A stretch of DNA of 64,000 bases from Mycobacterium sp. ITM-2016-00316 (GCF_002968335.2 NZ_CP134398.1:2914001-2978000), one strand, 5' to 3'; positions 16,494-25,988 are shown, counted from the first letter of the stretch. Notes: generated from the letters alone by a model not told the origin. Numbers and translations are program-made.

Positions 16494-16494
16494 G

Positions 16495-17625
16495 TTGAGC
16501 ACCGATCACATCGCACCCAGTACCGACACACCGCCGCCCGGCATCTGCCGCTTTCCCCGGGGGACGGTGTGGGTCGTCGCCGCACTGCTGGGTATCGCGG
16601 TGATCGCGTCTCACGCGCAGAGCGGCCCGACCTCACCGCGGATCGCCAATCCGGACGTCGAAGGAGTACCACGTCCCGTCGATTTCCTGTTCGGCTTCGA
16701 ACACTGGATCGACCTGTGGCAGATCTTCACCATCTTCTCGGTGCCGGCACTGTTGATTGCCTGCATCATCGCCTGGCGGCGTAATCCCGGCAGCCCCATC
16801 GTCATGATGGCCGCGATCACCACCGTGATCGTCTGGCAGGACCCGTACATGAACTGGGCGCCGTACGCGGTCTACAACCCCGAGTTGTGGCACTGGCCGG
16901 TGGATTGGCCGTGGGTCTCGCTATCACCGACCATCGAGCCGTTCGTCGTCATCGGCTACGTCATGTTCCAGTTCGGCCCGTACTTCCCGGCGGTCTGGAT
17001 CCTGCGAAAGATCCAGTCGCGCAAACCCGTCACCGCCTTCGTCTGGCGGCACCCGCTGGTCAGCCTCGGCGTCCTGATCTTCGTCATCGGGTTCCTGTTC
17101 GACATGGTGCTGGAACTCACCCTGGTGCGTACCGGCCTCTACATCTACTCGCAGGTCATCCCGTTCGGATCCATCTTCACCGGCAGCACCTTCCAGTTCC
17201 CGCTGTTGTGGGAGTCGGTGATGGTGACCTTCGTGATGGTGCCGGCCGGCCTGCTGGTCTACCGCGACGACACCGGCAAGACGGTCGCCGAGAAACTCGC
17301 GCAACGTTCGCGACTGTTCCCGAACCGGCCCAGGCTGGGCATGGCGGTGGTGATGTTCGTCGTCATCAACGTCGCCTACTTTGCCTACGGGCTGGGTTTC
17401 ACCGTGATCAGGATGTCCGGAGCGGCCACGTCGGTGGCCTGCCCGTGGCCCTATCCGGAAGCGAAAGTATATGACCCACAGGGCTATTACGAGGAGAACG
17501 GCGCTCAGGGGCCCTTTGCGGTGGGCATCATGTCCACGTGGATGACCGGCCAACCCGACGGCAGGCCAGAGGTCGTGCCGGGGTCTCGCGGCGACCGGTG
17601 CGCACCGGAGTCGGCCGGTGACTGA
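16495..17625 (+). CDS. Spirocyclase AveC-family membrane protein
   Basis: TTG 16495 is the most plausible start: 'ggggag' lies eight bases upstream, next to the preceding TGA (16491-16493). The 376-residue product has about seven hydrophobic segments and the pattern 'VWQDPYMNWAPYAVYNPELW' followed by 'EPFVVIGYVMFQFGPYFPAVWIL'. This resembles the AveC-like family, whose namesake works in avermectin spiroketal formation and dehydration. In mycobacteria the activity is untested. Its stop overlaps the next gene by eight bases (17618-17625). A distant relative sits at 49879 in the second P450 cluster. Confidence 0.75.
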   Translation: MSTDHIAPSTDTPPPGICRFPRGTVWVVAALLGIAVIASHAQSGPTSPRIANPDVEGVPRPVDFLFGFEHWIDLWQIFTIFSVPALLIACIIAWRRNPGSPIVMMAAITTVIVWQDPYMNWAPYAVYNPELWHWPVDWPWVSLSPTIEPFVVIGYVMFQFGPYFPAVWILRKIQSRKPVTAFVWRHPLVSLGVLIFVIGFLFDMVLELTLVRTGLYIYSQVIPFGSIFTGSTFQFPLLWESVMVTFVMVPAGLLVYRDDTGKTVAEKLAQRSRLFPNRPRLGMAVVMFVVINVAYFAYGLGFTVIRMSGAATSVACPWPYPEAKVYDPQGYYEENGAQGPFAVGIMSTWMTGQPDGRPEVVPGSRGDRCAPESAGD

Positions 17626-18553
17626 GCCGCGAAGTGTCGTGATCACCGGCGCGTCCAGGGGGCTGGGGCTGGCATCGGCCGTGCACCTGTACCGGGCCGG
17701 CTGGCAGATCGTCGCCGCCATGCGGTCCCCGGACACCGGGATGCTGCGCCTGCGTGAAGCCACCGGCGCCGCCGAGGACGATCCGAGGCTGATCGGCGTG
17801 CCACTCGACCTCGACGACGAGGCCTCCGTGACCACGGCGGCGGCGCTGATCGAGGCCGCCGTCGGCGCACCGTACGCGATCGTCCACAACGCAGGCATCT
17901 CTGCCGCCGGCATGGTCGAAGAGACCCCGATGAAACTGTGGGAGAGGATGTTCAGCACCCACGTGCTGGGCCCGGTGCTGCTGACCAAGACCTTGCTGCC
18001 GTCGATGCGGGCGGCCGGACGGGGCCGGATCGTCCTGATCTCCAGCCAGGGTGGCGTGCGCGGTATGCCCTCGATCGCTGCCTATTCGGCGGCCAAAGGG
18101 GCGCTGGAGCGCTGGGGTGAATCGATGGCCGGGGAAGTCGCATCGTTCGGTATCGGCGTGACGATCCTGGTGACCGGCACCTATGACACCGACATCATCA
18201 CCGATGCCGGCACCACCGATTGCCGGGATTTCGACGGCCCCTACGCGCGGCATCACGCCACCATCGACCGGCGCGGCCGGCTCGCCATGAAACTTGCCCG
18301 CCCGCCGGAAATCTTCGCCGCGGGCCTCGCCGAGGCGCTCGAGGACACGGCCGCGTTCGTCCGACGGCCCGTCGGACCGGATGCCCGAATGCTGCTGATA
18401 GCCAACAGAATTCTACCGAGCGCCGGCGTGCACCACCTGGCCCGGCTGGCCATGGGTCTGCCCCGGATGGGATCCATGAAGATCGGTGCGCCCGCACCGC
18501 CACCCCCGCCCGCCGACGTCCCCGACGAGGAAGAAGTTCGAGCGCATGGCTGA
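17618..18553 (+). CDS. Short-chain dehydrogenase/reductase
   Basis: GTG 17618 overlaps the AveC-like gene; 311 residues. The classical SDR pattern is present: cofactor loop TGASRGLG near residue 10, 'NAG' in 'VHNAGISAAG', catalytic Ser in 'VLISSQGG' and the YxxxK motif in 'AAYSAAKGALERWGES'. The protein should oxidise or reduce an alcohol/ketone with NAD(P)(H). The last ~50 residues form a Pro-rich, acidic tail ('APAPPPPPADVPDEEE') unusual for SDRs. Its end overlaps the aldehyde dehydrogenase start by eight bases (18546-18553), so these genes are tightly coupled. Confidence 0.9.
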   Translation: MTEPRSVVITGASRGLGLASAVHLYRAGWQIVAAMRSPDTGMLRLREATGAAEDDPRLIGVPLDLDDEASVTTAAALIEAAVGAPYAIVHNAGISAAGMVEETPMKLWERMFSTHVLGPVLLTKTLLPSMRAAGRGRIVLISSQGGVRGMPSIAAYSAAKGALERWGESMAGEVASFGIGVTILVTGTYDTDIITDAGTTDCRDFDGPYARHHATIDRRGRLAMKLARPPEIFAAGLAEALEDTAAFVRRPVGPDARMLLIANRILPSAGVHHLARLAMGLPRMGSMKIGAPAPPPPPADVPDEEEVRAHG

Positions 18554-20027
18554 GACCACCGTCCGGCACGAAACCAGAATGCTGATCGATGGCAGACTCG
18601 TCGAGGGCGCGGCGGGCGCATTCACCAATATCAACCCGGCCACCGAAGAGGTGATCGGCGAGGTCACCGACGCATCGACAGCCGACATGCGCCGCGCCAT
18701 CGATGCCTCCCGACGGGCCTTTGACGACACCGACTGGTCGACCGACCACGCCCTGCGGCAACGGTGCCTGCTCCAGTTGCAGGAGGCGCTGGAAGCCGAG
18801 CGCGAGGAATTGCGCGAGGAACTGATCTCCGAGGTCGGTTGCCCACGCGCACTCACCTATGGACCGCAACTGGACGCGCCACTCAGCGATGCGCTCACCT
18901 ACCCGGCCGAGCTCATCGACGAATACCCGTGGGAAACCTCGCTGGGGGACGCTCTGGTGTCGGTGACCGGGGTGAACACCACCCGCGAGGTTTGGCGTGA
19001 ACCGGTGGGAGTGGTGGGCGCGATCGTGCCGTGGAACTTCCCGTTCGAGGTCACCATCCATAAGCTCGGGCAGGCACTGGCCACCGGGAACACCGTGATC
19101 CTCAAGCCGGCGCCGAACACACCGTTCAACGCGACCCGCGTCGGCCGGCTGATCGCCGAGCACACCGACATCCCGGCCGGTGTCGTCAACATCGTCACGG
19201 CCTCGGATCATCTTGTCGGCGAGGAGTTGACGCTCTCACCCAAGGTGGACCTCATCTCCTTCACCGGGTCCACCATCGTCGGTATGCGCATCATGGCAAA
19301 GGGTGCGGCCACCATGAAGCGGCTGTTCCTCGAACTCGGGGGCAAGTCGGCCACCATCGTGCTGGAGGACGCCGATTTCGCACTCGGTTGCATGATGGGC
19401 ATCGCACCCTGCGTGCACGCCGGCCAGGGTTGTGCGAACCCGACCCGGCTGCTGCTGCCGCGCTCGCGTTACGACGAGGGCATCGAGATTCTCAGGGGCA
19501 TCTATGAAGGGGTGCAACCCGGCGATCCGCAGGATGCCGCAACGCTGTGTGGTCCGGTGATCTCCGATCGGCAACGTGCCCGGATCCGTGGCCACATCGA
19601 GCAGGGTGTGGCCGAAGGGGCACGCCTGGTGGTCGGCGGCTCCGAGCAGCCCGACGGCTTGAACAAGGGATTCTTCGTCAAACCAACACTTTTCGCCGAT
19701 GTCGACAATTCGATGACGATCGCGCAGGAAGAAATCTTCGGACCTGTGCTTTCGGTGATCGCCTACGAGGACGAGGACGACGCGGTACGCATCGCCAACG
19801 ACAGCCCGTACGGGCTGGCAGGCAACGTCATGTCCGGATCGCTCGATCACGCACTGGCGGTGGCCAAGCGGCTGCGCGCGGGGTTCATCGGGGTCAATGG
19901 CACCGCGGGGTACGGAGCGGACACTCCGTTCGGCGGCTACAAGAACAGCGGGGTCGGCCGGCAGAACGGCACAGCCGGCTTCGACCAGTACACCGAGATC
20001 AAATCCATCGCCTACCCGGCGACCTGA
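18546..20027 (+). CDS. Aldehyde dehydrogenase (NAD(P)-dependent)
   Basis: ATG 18546 gives 493 residues, the usual ALDH length. Visible are 'GAIVPWNFPFEVTIHKL' (substrate and cofactor region), catalytic Glu263 in 'LELGGKS', catalytic Cys296 in 'HAGQGCANPTRLL' and 'EEIFGPVLSVIAY'. It oxidises an aldehyde to an acid, or to a CoA ester in some relatives. The SDR immediately upstream (alcohol to aldehyde or ketone) and the P450 immediately downstream (hydroxylation) suggest sequential oxidation of one carbon skeleton. It is followed after 13 nt by the P450 start. Confidence 0.95.
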   Translation: MAETTVRHETRMLIDGRLVEGAAGAFTNINPATEEVIGEVTDASTADMRRAIDASRRAFDDTDWSTDHALRQRCLLQLQEALEAEREELREELISEVGCPRALTYGPQLDAPLSDALTYPAELIDEYPWETSLGDALVSVTGVNTTREVWREPVGVVGAIVPWNFPFEVTIHKLGQALATGNTVILKPAPNTPFNATRVGRLIAEHTDIPAGVVNIVTASDHLVGEELTLSPKVDLISFTGSTIVGMRIMAKGAATMKRLFLELGGKSATIVLEDADFALGCMMGIAPCVHAGQGCANPTRLLLPRSRYDEGIEILRGIYEGVQPGDPQDAATLCGPVISDRQRARIRGHIEQGVAEGARLVVGGSEQPDGLNKGFFVKPTLFADVDNSMTIAQEEIFGPVLSVIAYEDEDDAVRIANDSPYGLAGNVMSGSLDHALAVAKRLRAGFIGVNGTAGYGADTPFGGYKNSGVGRQNGTAGFDQYTEIKSIAYPAT

Positions 20028-20040
20028 GGAGTCAGTAACC

Positions 20041-21264
20041 GTGGAACAACTTTTCGACGACCTGGAGGACTTCGGTTCCTTCGATGACGCCATCTCCGGG
20101 GACGTGCGCGACCCCTATACCGAGATGGCCCGGCTGCGCCGGGAGGAGCCGGTACAGCGGCTGGACACCTCCGGGATGCTGCCGCACGAGGAATCGCTGC
20201 CGATGTTCATCGTGTACCGGCACGAAGAGGTGCAGCAGATGCTGCGCGACGACGAGACGTTCTCGTCGGCCGGCGTCATCGCGGCCTTCGGCCCGGTACT
20301 GGGGGAGCGGGTGATGCTCGGGATGGACGAACCGGTGCACGGCCGGTTGCGGGCACTGGTGCAGAAGGCCTTCACCCAGAAGTCGCTGGCGCGCTGGGAA
20401 GATGAACTCGTCGGTCGAATCGGTAATGCGCTGATCGACACGTTCGAGGCGAACGGTAAAGCAGATCTGGTGAAGGAGTTCACCTTCGACTATCCCAGCC
20501 AGATCATCGCCGGACTGCTGGGGCTCCCGGAGGAGGACTTCCCGCAGTTTCAGCGGTGGTCGATTTCGCTGCTGAGCTGGTTGATGAACCCCGAGCGCGG
20601 ACTCGCGGCGTCGGCGGCGCTGTGCGACTACTTCGCCCCGATCCTGGCGGCCCGACGCGCCGAACCCAAGGACGATCTGATCAGCGCACTTGCCGCCGCC
20701 GAGATCGACGGGAACAAGCTCGAAGACGAGGAGATCTTCTCGTTCCTGCGGCTGCTGCTTCCGGCCGGCGTCGAGACCACCTACCGGTCGCTGGGTAGCC
20801 TGCTTTTCGCGCTGCTCTCCGACCCCGCTCAGCTGGCGGCGATCCGGGCCGACCGGACCCTGCTGCCGCAGGCCATCGAGGAGGGTGTGCGCTGGGAGTC
20901 TCCGCTGCTCACCATCACCCGGGTGGCGACCCGCGATACCGAACTCGGTGGTGTGCAGATCCCGGCGGGTGCCACGGTGATGCCGATGCTGGGCGCGGCC
21001 AACCGTCAGGACGACCGCTACCCGAACCCGGATACCTTCGACATCTTCCGCAAGCAGAAGGCCAACGTCGGCTGGGGGTACGGCGTGCACGTGTGCCTGG
21101 GCATGCACTTGGCCCGCCTCGAGATGCGCACGGCGATCAACCTGTTGCTGGATCGGCTACCCAACCTGCGTCTGGATCCGGACGGGGGAGATCCACACAT
21201 CCGCGGTCAGGTGTTCCGTTCGCCGACCGCGCTGCCGGTGCTCTTCGACCCGGTGAGCCCGTAA
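20041..21264 (+). CDS. Cytochrome P450
   Basis: GTG 20041 follows 'gaggag' and gives 407 residues, standard for soluble bacterial P450s. The I-helix carries 'PAGVETTYRSLG', the ExxR motif lies in 'EEGVRWESPLL', and the heme loop is 'VGWGYGVHVCLG' with Cys352 as thiolate ligand. The residue before the loop glycine is Trp instead of the usual Phe, a minor variation. It needs ferredoxin and reductase, neither of which is encoded in this cluster. The position after SDR and ALDH genes suggests that it hydroxylates a hydrophobic substrate or a pathway intermediate. The CYP family cannot be named by eye. Confidence 0.95.
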   Translation: MEQLFDDLEDFGSFDDAISGDVRDPYTEMARLRREEPVQRLDTSGMLPHEESLPMFIVYRHEEVQQMLRDDETFSSAGVIAAFGPVLGERVMLGMDEPVHGRLRALVQKAFTQKSLARWEDELVGRIGNALIDTFEANGKADLVKEFTFDYPSQIIAGLLGLPEEDFPQFQRWSISLLSWLMNPERGLAASAALCDYFAPILAARRAEPKDDLISALAAAEIDGNKLEDEEIFSFLRLLLPAGVETTYRSLGSLLFALLSDPAQLAAIRADRTLLPQAIEEGVRWESPLLTITRVATRDTELGGVQIPAGATVMPMLGAANRQDDRYPNPDTFDIFRKQKANVGWGYGVHVCLGMHLARLEMRTAINLLLDRLPNLRLDPDGGDPHIRGQVFRSPTALPVLFDPVSP

Positions 21265-21300
21265 CGTCAGCGGCGCACGTCCACCGAATGGAGACCCCCG

Positions 21301-21720
21301 ATGACGGAATCAACCGCATACCGCGACCGCGCCGACATCACCGAGGTGCTGCTGCGTTATGCCACCGGAATCGACCGCAGGGACTGGGACACCTTCCGCA
21401 CCGTCTTCACCGCGGACTGTGCACTCGACTATGGCGAGATCGGCAGCTACAACGGCGTCGACGCCGTCACCGATTTCATGGACCAGTCACACGCGATGGC
21501 CGGCCACACCATGCACCGGCTCAGCAATATCGTCATCACCCTCGAGGGTGACCGTGCCACCGCCCGCACCTATGTCGACGGGCTGATCCTTGCTCCCGAC
21601 AATGCCTCCGGAGTCAACGCCGTCGGCATCTACGATGACGAACTCGTCCGCACCGATCACGGGTGGCGCATCGCCCGGCGCGTATTCACCGCGGTCCGGA
21701 TCACCACGGTCGGAGGCTGA
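21301..21720 (+). CDS. SnoaL/NTF2-like protein
   Basis: This 139-residue protein has the cone-shaped NTF2-like pattern: an N-terminal helix 'ITEVLLRYATGIDRRDWDTFRTVF', 'CALDYGEIGSYNG' strand pair, a central 'HTMHRLSNIVITLEGDRATARTYVDGL' and C-terminal 'DHGWRIARRVFTAVR'. Family members are ketosteroid-isomerase-like, limonene epoxide hydrolase-like or cyclase enzymes, and several act in steroid and polyketide pathways. Asp and His residues are placed as in catalytic members. It sits 36 nt after the P450 and 3 nt before the next SDR, so it belongs to the operon. Confidence 0.85.
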   Translation: MTESTAYRDRADITEVLLRYATGIDRRDWDTFRTVFTADCALDYGEIGSYNGVDAVTDFMDQSHAMAGHTMHRLSNIVITLEGDRATARTYVDGLILAPDNASGVNAVGIYDDELVRTDHGWRIARRVFTAVRITTVGG

Positions 21721-21723
21721 TCG

Positions 21724-22530
21724 ATGTTCGCCGACAAGTATGGCCCCTGGGCGCTGGTGGCCGGCGCGTCCGACGGCGTGGGGGCCGCCCTCGCCGATGG
21801 ACTGGCGCAGCGCGGCGTCAACGTGGTGCTGCTGGCGCGCCGCCAACCCCTCCTCGACGAGGTGGCCGAAGGAATCGAGAGCCGTCATGGCGTCCAAACA
21901 CGGACGCTGGCAGTCGATCTCGTCGCCGAGACGGCATCGTCGGTGATCGCGAAGGCCACCGACGATCTGGAGATCGGATTCCTCGCCTGCTGCGCGGGCG
22001 CCGACCCCAATTACCAACCGTTCCTGGACAGTCCGCTGGCGGCCGCCGAAGCGATGGTGCACCGCAACTGCGTCATACCGGTGCGGCTGTGCCACCATTT
22101 CGCCCCACCCATGGTGTCCCGTGGTAGGGGCGGAATCGTGCTGTTCGGATCGGGCGCCGGATTCGCCGGCGCCCCCAATATTGCGGCCTACGGTGCCTCC
22201 AAGGCCTTCGACATGGTGTTCGCCGAGGCCTTGTGGGCCGAACTGCACGACAAGGGCGTCGATGTCATCGGACTGATTCTCGGCAAGACCGACACCCCGG
22301 CGCTGCGCGCCCTTGAACACAAGCGGGGGGTGCTGCCGTCCGCGCAATCGCGTCCCGCGGACTCGGCCACCGCCGAGGAGGTGGTGACCGAGGCATTCGA
22401 CAACCTGGACAACGGGCCCACCGTGCTGGTCGGCGACGTGATGAAGGCGGCCGCCCAGATACTGGGAACCTTGTCCCGCAGGCAGGCGGTGGAACTGCTG
22501 ACGGCGGCAGGCGCCGCCACGATGGGGTGA
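21724..22530 (+). CDS. Short-chain dehydrogenase/reductase
   Basis: This 268-residue SDR starts at ATG 21724, three bases after the SnoaL-like stop. It shows the cofactor loop 'GASDGVGAALADGL', a catalytic Ser in 'VLFGSGAGFAGAP' and YxxxK as 'AAYGASKAFDMVFAEA'. The usual NNAG motif is replaced by 'ACCAGADPN'. The family includes 3-oxoacyl and steroid-type reductases. It ends the compact part of the operon; the nitroreductase follows after 20 nt. Substrate unknown, but two different SDRs in one operon imply at least two hydroxyl/keto conversions. Confidence 0.88.
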   Translation: MFADKYGPWALVAGASDGVGAALADGLAQRGVNVVLLARRQPLLDEVAEGIESRHGVQTRTLAVDLVAETASSVIAKATDDLEIGFLACCAGADPNYQPFLDSPLAAAEAMVHRNCVIPVRLCHHFAPPMVSRGRGGIVLFGSGAGFAGAPNIAAYGASKAFDMVFAEALWAELHDKGVDVIGLILGKTDTPALRALEHKRGVLPSAQSRPADSATAEEVVTEAFDNLDNGPTVLVGDVMKAAAQILGTLSRRQAVELLTAAGAATMG

Positions 22531-22550
22531 GCGCACGCTAGGGTGCCGAC

Positions 22551-23204
22551 ATGGCAACTGCGAGCAGTGACATCTGGGAGGTGCTGTCGACGGCGCGGAC
22601 CATTCGGCGCTTCACGGACGAACCCGTGGACGATGCGACGCTGGCACGCTGCTTGGAGGCCGCGACCTGGGCCCCGTCCGGTGCGAACGCGCAGGCCTGG
22701 CGGTTCGTGGTGCTGCGTTCACCTGAACAACGGGCTGTGGTGGCCGAAGCCGCGCGGCAGGCGCTGTCGGTCATCGAACCGGTCTACGGGATGAGCAGGC
22801 CGGCCGATGAGGAAACCGACCGGGTGGCCCGCAACAACCGGGCCACTTACGAGCTGCACGATCGCGCCGAGGAGTTCACCTCGGTGCTGTTCGTGCAGAA
22901 GCGCTTTCCCACCGCGTCCGACCTGCTGCTTGGCGGGTCCATTTTCCCGGCGATGCAGAACTTTCTGCTGGCTGCCCGCGCACAAGGTCTCGGTGCCTGC
23001 CTGACGAGCTGGGCGTCCTACGGCGGCGAAGCGCTGCTGCGTGACGCCGTCGGCGTCCCCGACGACTGGATGCTCGGCGGGCACATCGTCATCGGCTGGC
23101 CCAAAGGCAGGCACGGCAGGTTACGGCGCCGCCCGCTCACCCACGCCGTCAACCTGGACCACTGGGACGAACCCGCCGACCACCTGCTCGTCACCACGAC
23201 CTAG
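22551..23204 (+). CDS. Nitroreductase-family FMN oxidoreductase
   Basis: This 217-residue protein starts 'WEVLSTARTIRRFTDEPVDDATLARCLEAATWAPSGANAQAWRFV' (shown here only as the recognisable N-terminal pattern of the NfnB-like fold), with Arg/Ser/Asn residues for FMN contacts. A second FMN region is 'GASIFP'-like 'GGSIFPAMQNFLLAARAQGLGACLTSW'. Such enzymes reduce nitro groups, quinones or enones with NAD(P)H. It follows the SDR closely and probably closes the operon. Its last 84 bases overlap the 3' end of the convergent MMPL gene, so both C-termini are encoded by the same DNA. Confidence 0.88.
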   Translation: MATASSDIWEVLSTARTIRRFTDEPVDDATLARCLEAATWAPSGANAQAWRFVVLRSPEQRAVVAEAARQALSVIEPVYGMSRPADEETDRVARNNRATYELHDRAEEFTSVLFVQKRFPTASDLLLGGSIFPAMQNFLLAARAQGLGACLTSWASYGGEALLRDAVGVPDDWMLGGHIVIGWPKGRHGRLRRRPLTHAVNLDHWDEPADHLLVTTT

Positions 23205-25988
23205 CCACGGCCGGCGCGGCCACCAGAACCAGCGACCCAGCAGCACCATCAGAGTCGGCAGGACGAACGTGCGGACGATCATCGTGTCGATGAGCAGTCC
23301 GACACCGATCGTGAGCCCGATCTGGGCGATGCTGAGCACGCTGCTGGCAAGCAACGCCAGCATCGTGATACCGAAGATCACGCCGGCGGTGGTCACGACG
23401 CCGCCGGTGGCTCCGACGGCGCGGATGATGCCGGTGCGCAATCTGGCCGATCGTGTCTCCTCACGGATGCGCATGGCCAGCAACAGATTGTAGTCCGCGC
23501 CGACGGCAACCAGCGCGATGAAGGCGATAGGGCCTACCGCCCAGTGCAATTCGAGCCCGAGCAGATGTTGCCAGATGAACACGCTCGCGCCGAGGGCCGC
23601 GGCGTAGGACAACGCCACCGTGCCCACGATCACCAGGCCGGCCACCGGGCTGCGCATCAGCAGCGCGACGATCGTGAAGATCAGTGCCAGCGTGGTGATG
23701 ACGAGCAACCGGGTATCGCCGGCCACCATCTGCTGCAGATCCAGGGTGGCGGGTCCGACGCCGGCGAGGTACACGGCCACCGGTCGCAGCGTCCCTTCCT
23801 TGGTCGCCTCGGCCACCGCCGATCCGACGGCCGCGGTGCGGGCCGCCCCGTCCACGCCCCATTCCTTGCCGGTCCCGTACACCAGCAGATAGAAGGCCCG
23901 CCCGTCCGGCGCGATCAGCCGGTCCAGGGCCGCCGCCATCCGCGGATCGGTCAGGGCGCGGTGCGGTGCGTAGAACCCGCCGGCCGCGCTGCCTTCGAAA
24001 GCGGTCGCCACTTCGCGCAGATAGCCGGTGAATTCGTCGAGCCGCGGGCCCACCGAACCCAATTGGGATGTGGTGTCGGTCATCGCCGCACGGGCCCGTG
24101 CGAGGGCTGCCGTCATGGTGTCGATATCCGCGGGTAGCCCGCCGAGCGCGCCGGTGGCGGTGGCGGTGCCACCGGTGAGCGTGTGCACTCCGGCTGCCAG
24201 CGCCGCCGTCCCGGCGACCACGTCGTCGACCGGTGTCACGATCTGCTGCACGACGGCGCAGATCGGGTTGGCTGAGCAGTGCGGTGTCGCGGCGACGAAG
24301 CCGCGCAACGGGTCGAGTCGGCCCGCCGCCGCCTCGGCGGTGGACTGCAGATCGGAGGTGCCGCGCTGCATGTCCGCGGCGGCCTCGGCCACCTCGCCAA
24401 GCCCGGCTGCGCTGCCCCGTAGTCCGTGCCGCATCCCGGACAGCGCGGCGTCGATGTCGTCGAGGATCGCGTCCAGCTCATCGAGGCCGCCCAGCCGGTC
24501 ATCGAACTCGCCGACACCGGCCGCGAGTTCGTCACCGAACCGGCCCAGCTGACCGGCCAACGTGGTGTCCTCCGGCACGGTGCCCGCCGGCCTGCTGGGC
24601 GACTGCACCACCCGCACTCCCGGGATCTCCATCACCGCGCGGGTCACGCGTTCGACGGCGATGAGCCCGGCCGGGGTGCGCACATCGTGATCGGCCTGCA
24701 CCGCCACGATGCCCGACAGCAGCTGGTTGTCCGCGAAATGCCGCTCGACCGCGGCATATCCGAGGTTCGACCCGGTGCCTGCGGGTGTCGCGGCGGGCTC
24801 ATTCCAGCCGATGCGGATGGCGGCCGCCGGCGATGCCAGCAGGGCCAACGCGGCCAGGGCGGCGACCAGAATCGGCGCCGGCCACCGGGCCAGAGTCGCT
24901 CCGACCCGGCGCCAGCGCCGGTTCGTGCGACTCGGTTTGGCTGCCAACATGCCGGCGCCGCCGGACAGGCCGATCAGTGCCGGCGTCAGGGACAGCGATG
25001 CCGCCATCACCACCAGAATTCCTATTGCAGAGGGTATTCCGGCACTACGGAACACGCCGACCTCGGCGAACCCCAGGCAGGCCAGCGCGGTGGCGACGGT
25101 CAGCGCCGACCCCACAACCACCGGAGCCACGCCGCCCTGGGCGGCGGCGAGGGCCCGGGTCGAGTCCAGCCCGTCGCGCAGGCCCTCCTGATACCGGCCG
25201 ATCAGGAAGATCGCGTAATCGGTTCCCGCGCCGAGCATCATGGCCGCCACGAGGGCAACCGAGAACATCGACACCTCGATCACATCGGCAGCGCCCCACG
25301 CCGCGGCGATCGGCCGCGCGACGCCCAGAGCCAATCCCACCGAGAACAACGGGATCATCGCCGCTGCGAGGGACCGGTAGACCAGCAGCAGCAGCACCAG
25401 GACGAGCCCGACGGTCGCCGCCGTGATCATCAGCAGCTGCCGGTCGATCGCGGTGAATTCGTCGACGATCGTCGCACCGGGACCGGTGACGAACGCCTCC
25501 AGACCGGACGGCGGATTCGCGGCGTCGACGGCGGCCCGGACCGCCTGTACCGCCTCGGCGGCCGGTGTGGTGCCCAGCACCCCGGCGAGCCGCAGCATCA
25601 CCGTGACCGCGTGGCCGTCGGCGCTGACGGCGAACGATTCGGTCAGCGGGTCAGACCAGAGATCGGTGACCGTACGGACATGCTCGTTATCGGCGTGCAG
25701 GGCTGTGGTCAGGCGGTCGTAGTAAGCGCGGTCGGCTTCTCCGAGCGGACCGCCGGCGCGCTCGAGCACCACATAGTTGAGGTTGTTGTCGGTCGAGTCA
25801 CCGAACAGCTGCGCAGACCGCACGGCGGCCACCGAGCTCGGTGCGTCTCCCGGCATGAACGAGCGGGCGTGCTCGTGCACCACCTGTTCCAGTTGCGGTA
25901 CCGCAAGATTCGCCGCGCCCGCGACGCCAAGCCACAGCCCGACGATCAGCACCGCTGCGCGCCGCGACCCCGGCACCCGCCACCCCAT
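23121..25988 (-). CDS. MMPL-family (RND) membrane transporter
   Basis: ATG 25988 gives 955 residues. The pattern is that of an MmpL/RND lipid exporter: one transmembrane segment at the N-terminus, a periplasmic domain, five segments, then a long periplasmic domain (~400-720) with a helical 'GEVAEAAADMQRGTSDLQSTAEAA' region, and a last bundle. The proton-relay motifs are present as 'GAGTDYAIFLIGRYQ' and 'VGADYNLLLAMRIREE'. Substrates of the family are cell-envelope lipids, siderophores or drugs. It diverges from the NarL-type two-component genes. The last 84 bases overlap the nitroreductase gene. Confidence 0.92.
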   Translation of the reverse strand: MGWRVPGSRRAAVLIVGLWLGVAGAANLAVPQLEQVVHEHARSFMPGDAPSSVAAVRSAQLFGDSTDNNLNYVVLERAGGPLGEADRAYYDRLTTALHADNEHVRTVTDLWSDPLTESFAVSADGHAVTVMLRLAGVLGTTPAAEAVQAVRAAVDAANPPSGLEAFVTGPGATIVDEFTAIDRQLLMITAATVGLVLVLLLLVYRSLAAAMIPLFSVGLALGVARPIAAAWGAADVIEVSMFSVALVAAMMLGAGTDYAIFLIGRYQEGLRDGLDSTRALAAAQGGVAPVVVGSALTVATALACLGFAEVGVFRSAGIPSAIGILVVMAASLSLTPALIGLSGGAGMLAAKPSRTNRRWRRVGATLARWPAPILVAALAALALLASPAAAIRIGWNEPAATPAGTGSNLGYAAVERHFADNQLLSGIVAVQADHDVRTPAGLIAVERVTRAVMEIPGVRVVQSPSRPAGTVPEDTTLAGQLGRFGDELAAGVGEFDDRLGGLDELDAILDDIDAALSGMRHGLRGSAAGLGEVAEAAADMQRGTSDLQSTAEAAAGRLDPLRGFVAATPHCSANPICAVVQQIVTPVDDVVAGTAALAAGVHTLTGGTATATGALGGLPADIDTMTAALARARAAMTDTTSQLGSVGPRLDEFTGYLREVATAFEGSAAGGFYAPHRALTDPRMAAALDRLIAPDGRAFYLLVYGTGKEWGVDGAARTAAVGSAVAEATKEGTLRPVAVYLAGVGPATLDLQQMVAGDTRLLVITTLALIFTIVALLMRSPVAGLVIVGTVALSYAAALGASVFIWQHLLGLELHWAVGPIAFIALVAVGADYNLLLAMRIREETRSARLRTGIIRAVGATGGVVTTAGVIFGITMLALLASSVLSIAQIGLTIGVGLLIDTMIVRTFVLPTLMVLLGRWFWWPRRPWLGRGDEQVVGGFVPVVQVDGVGERAAP

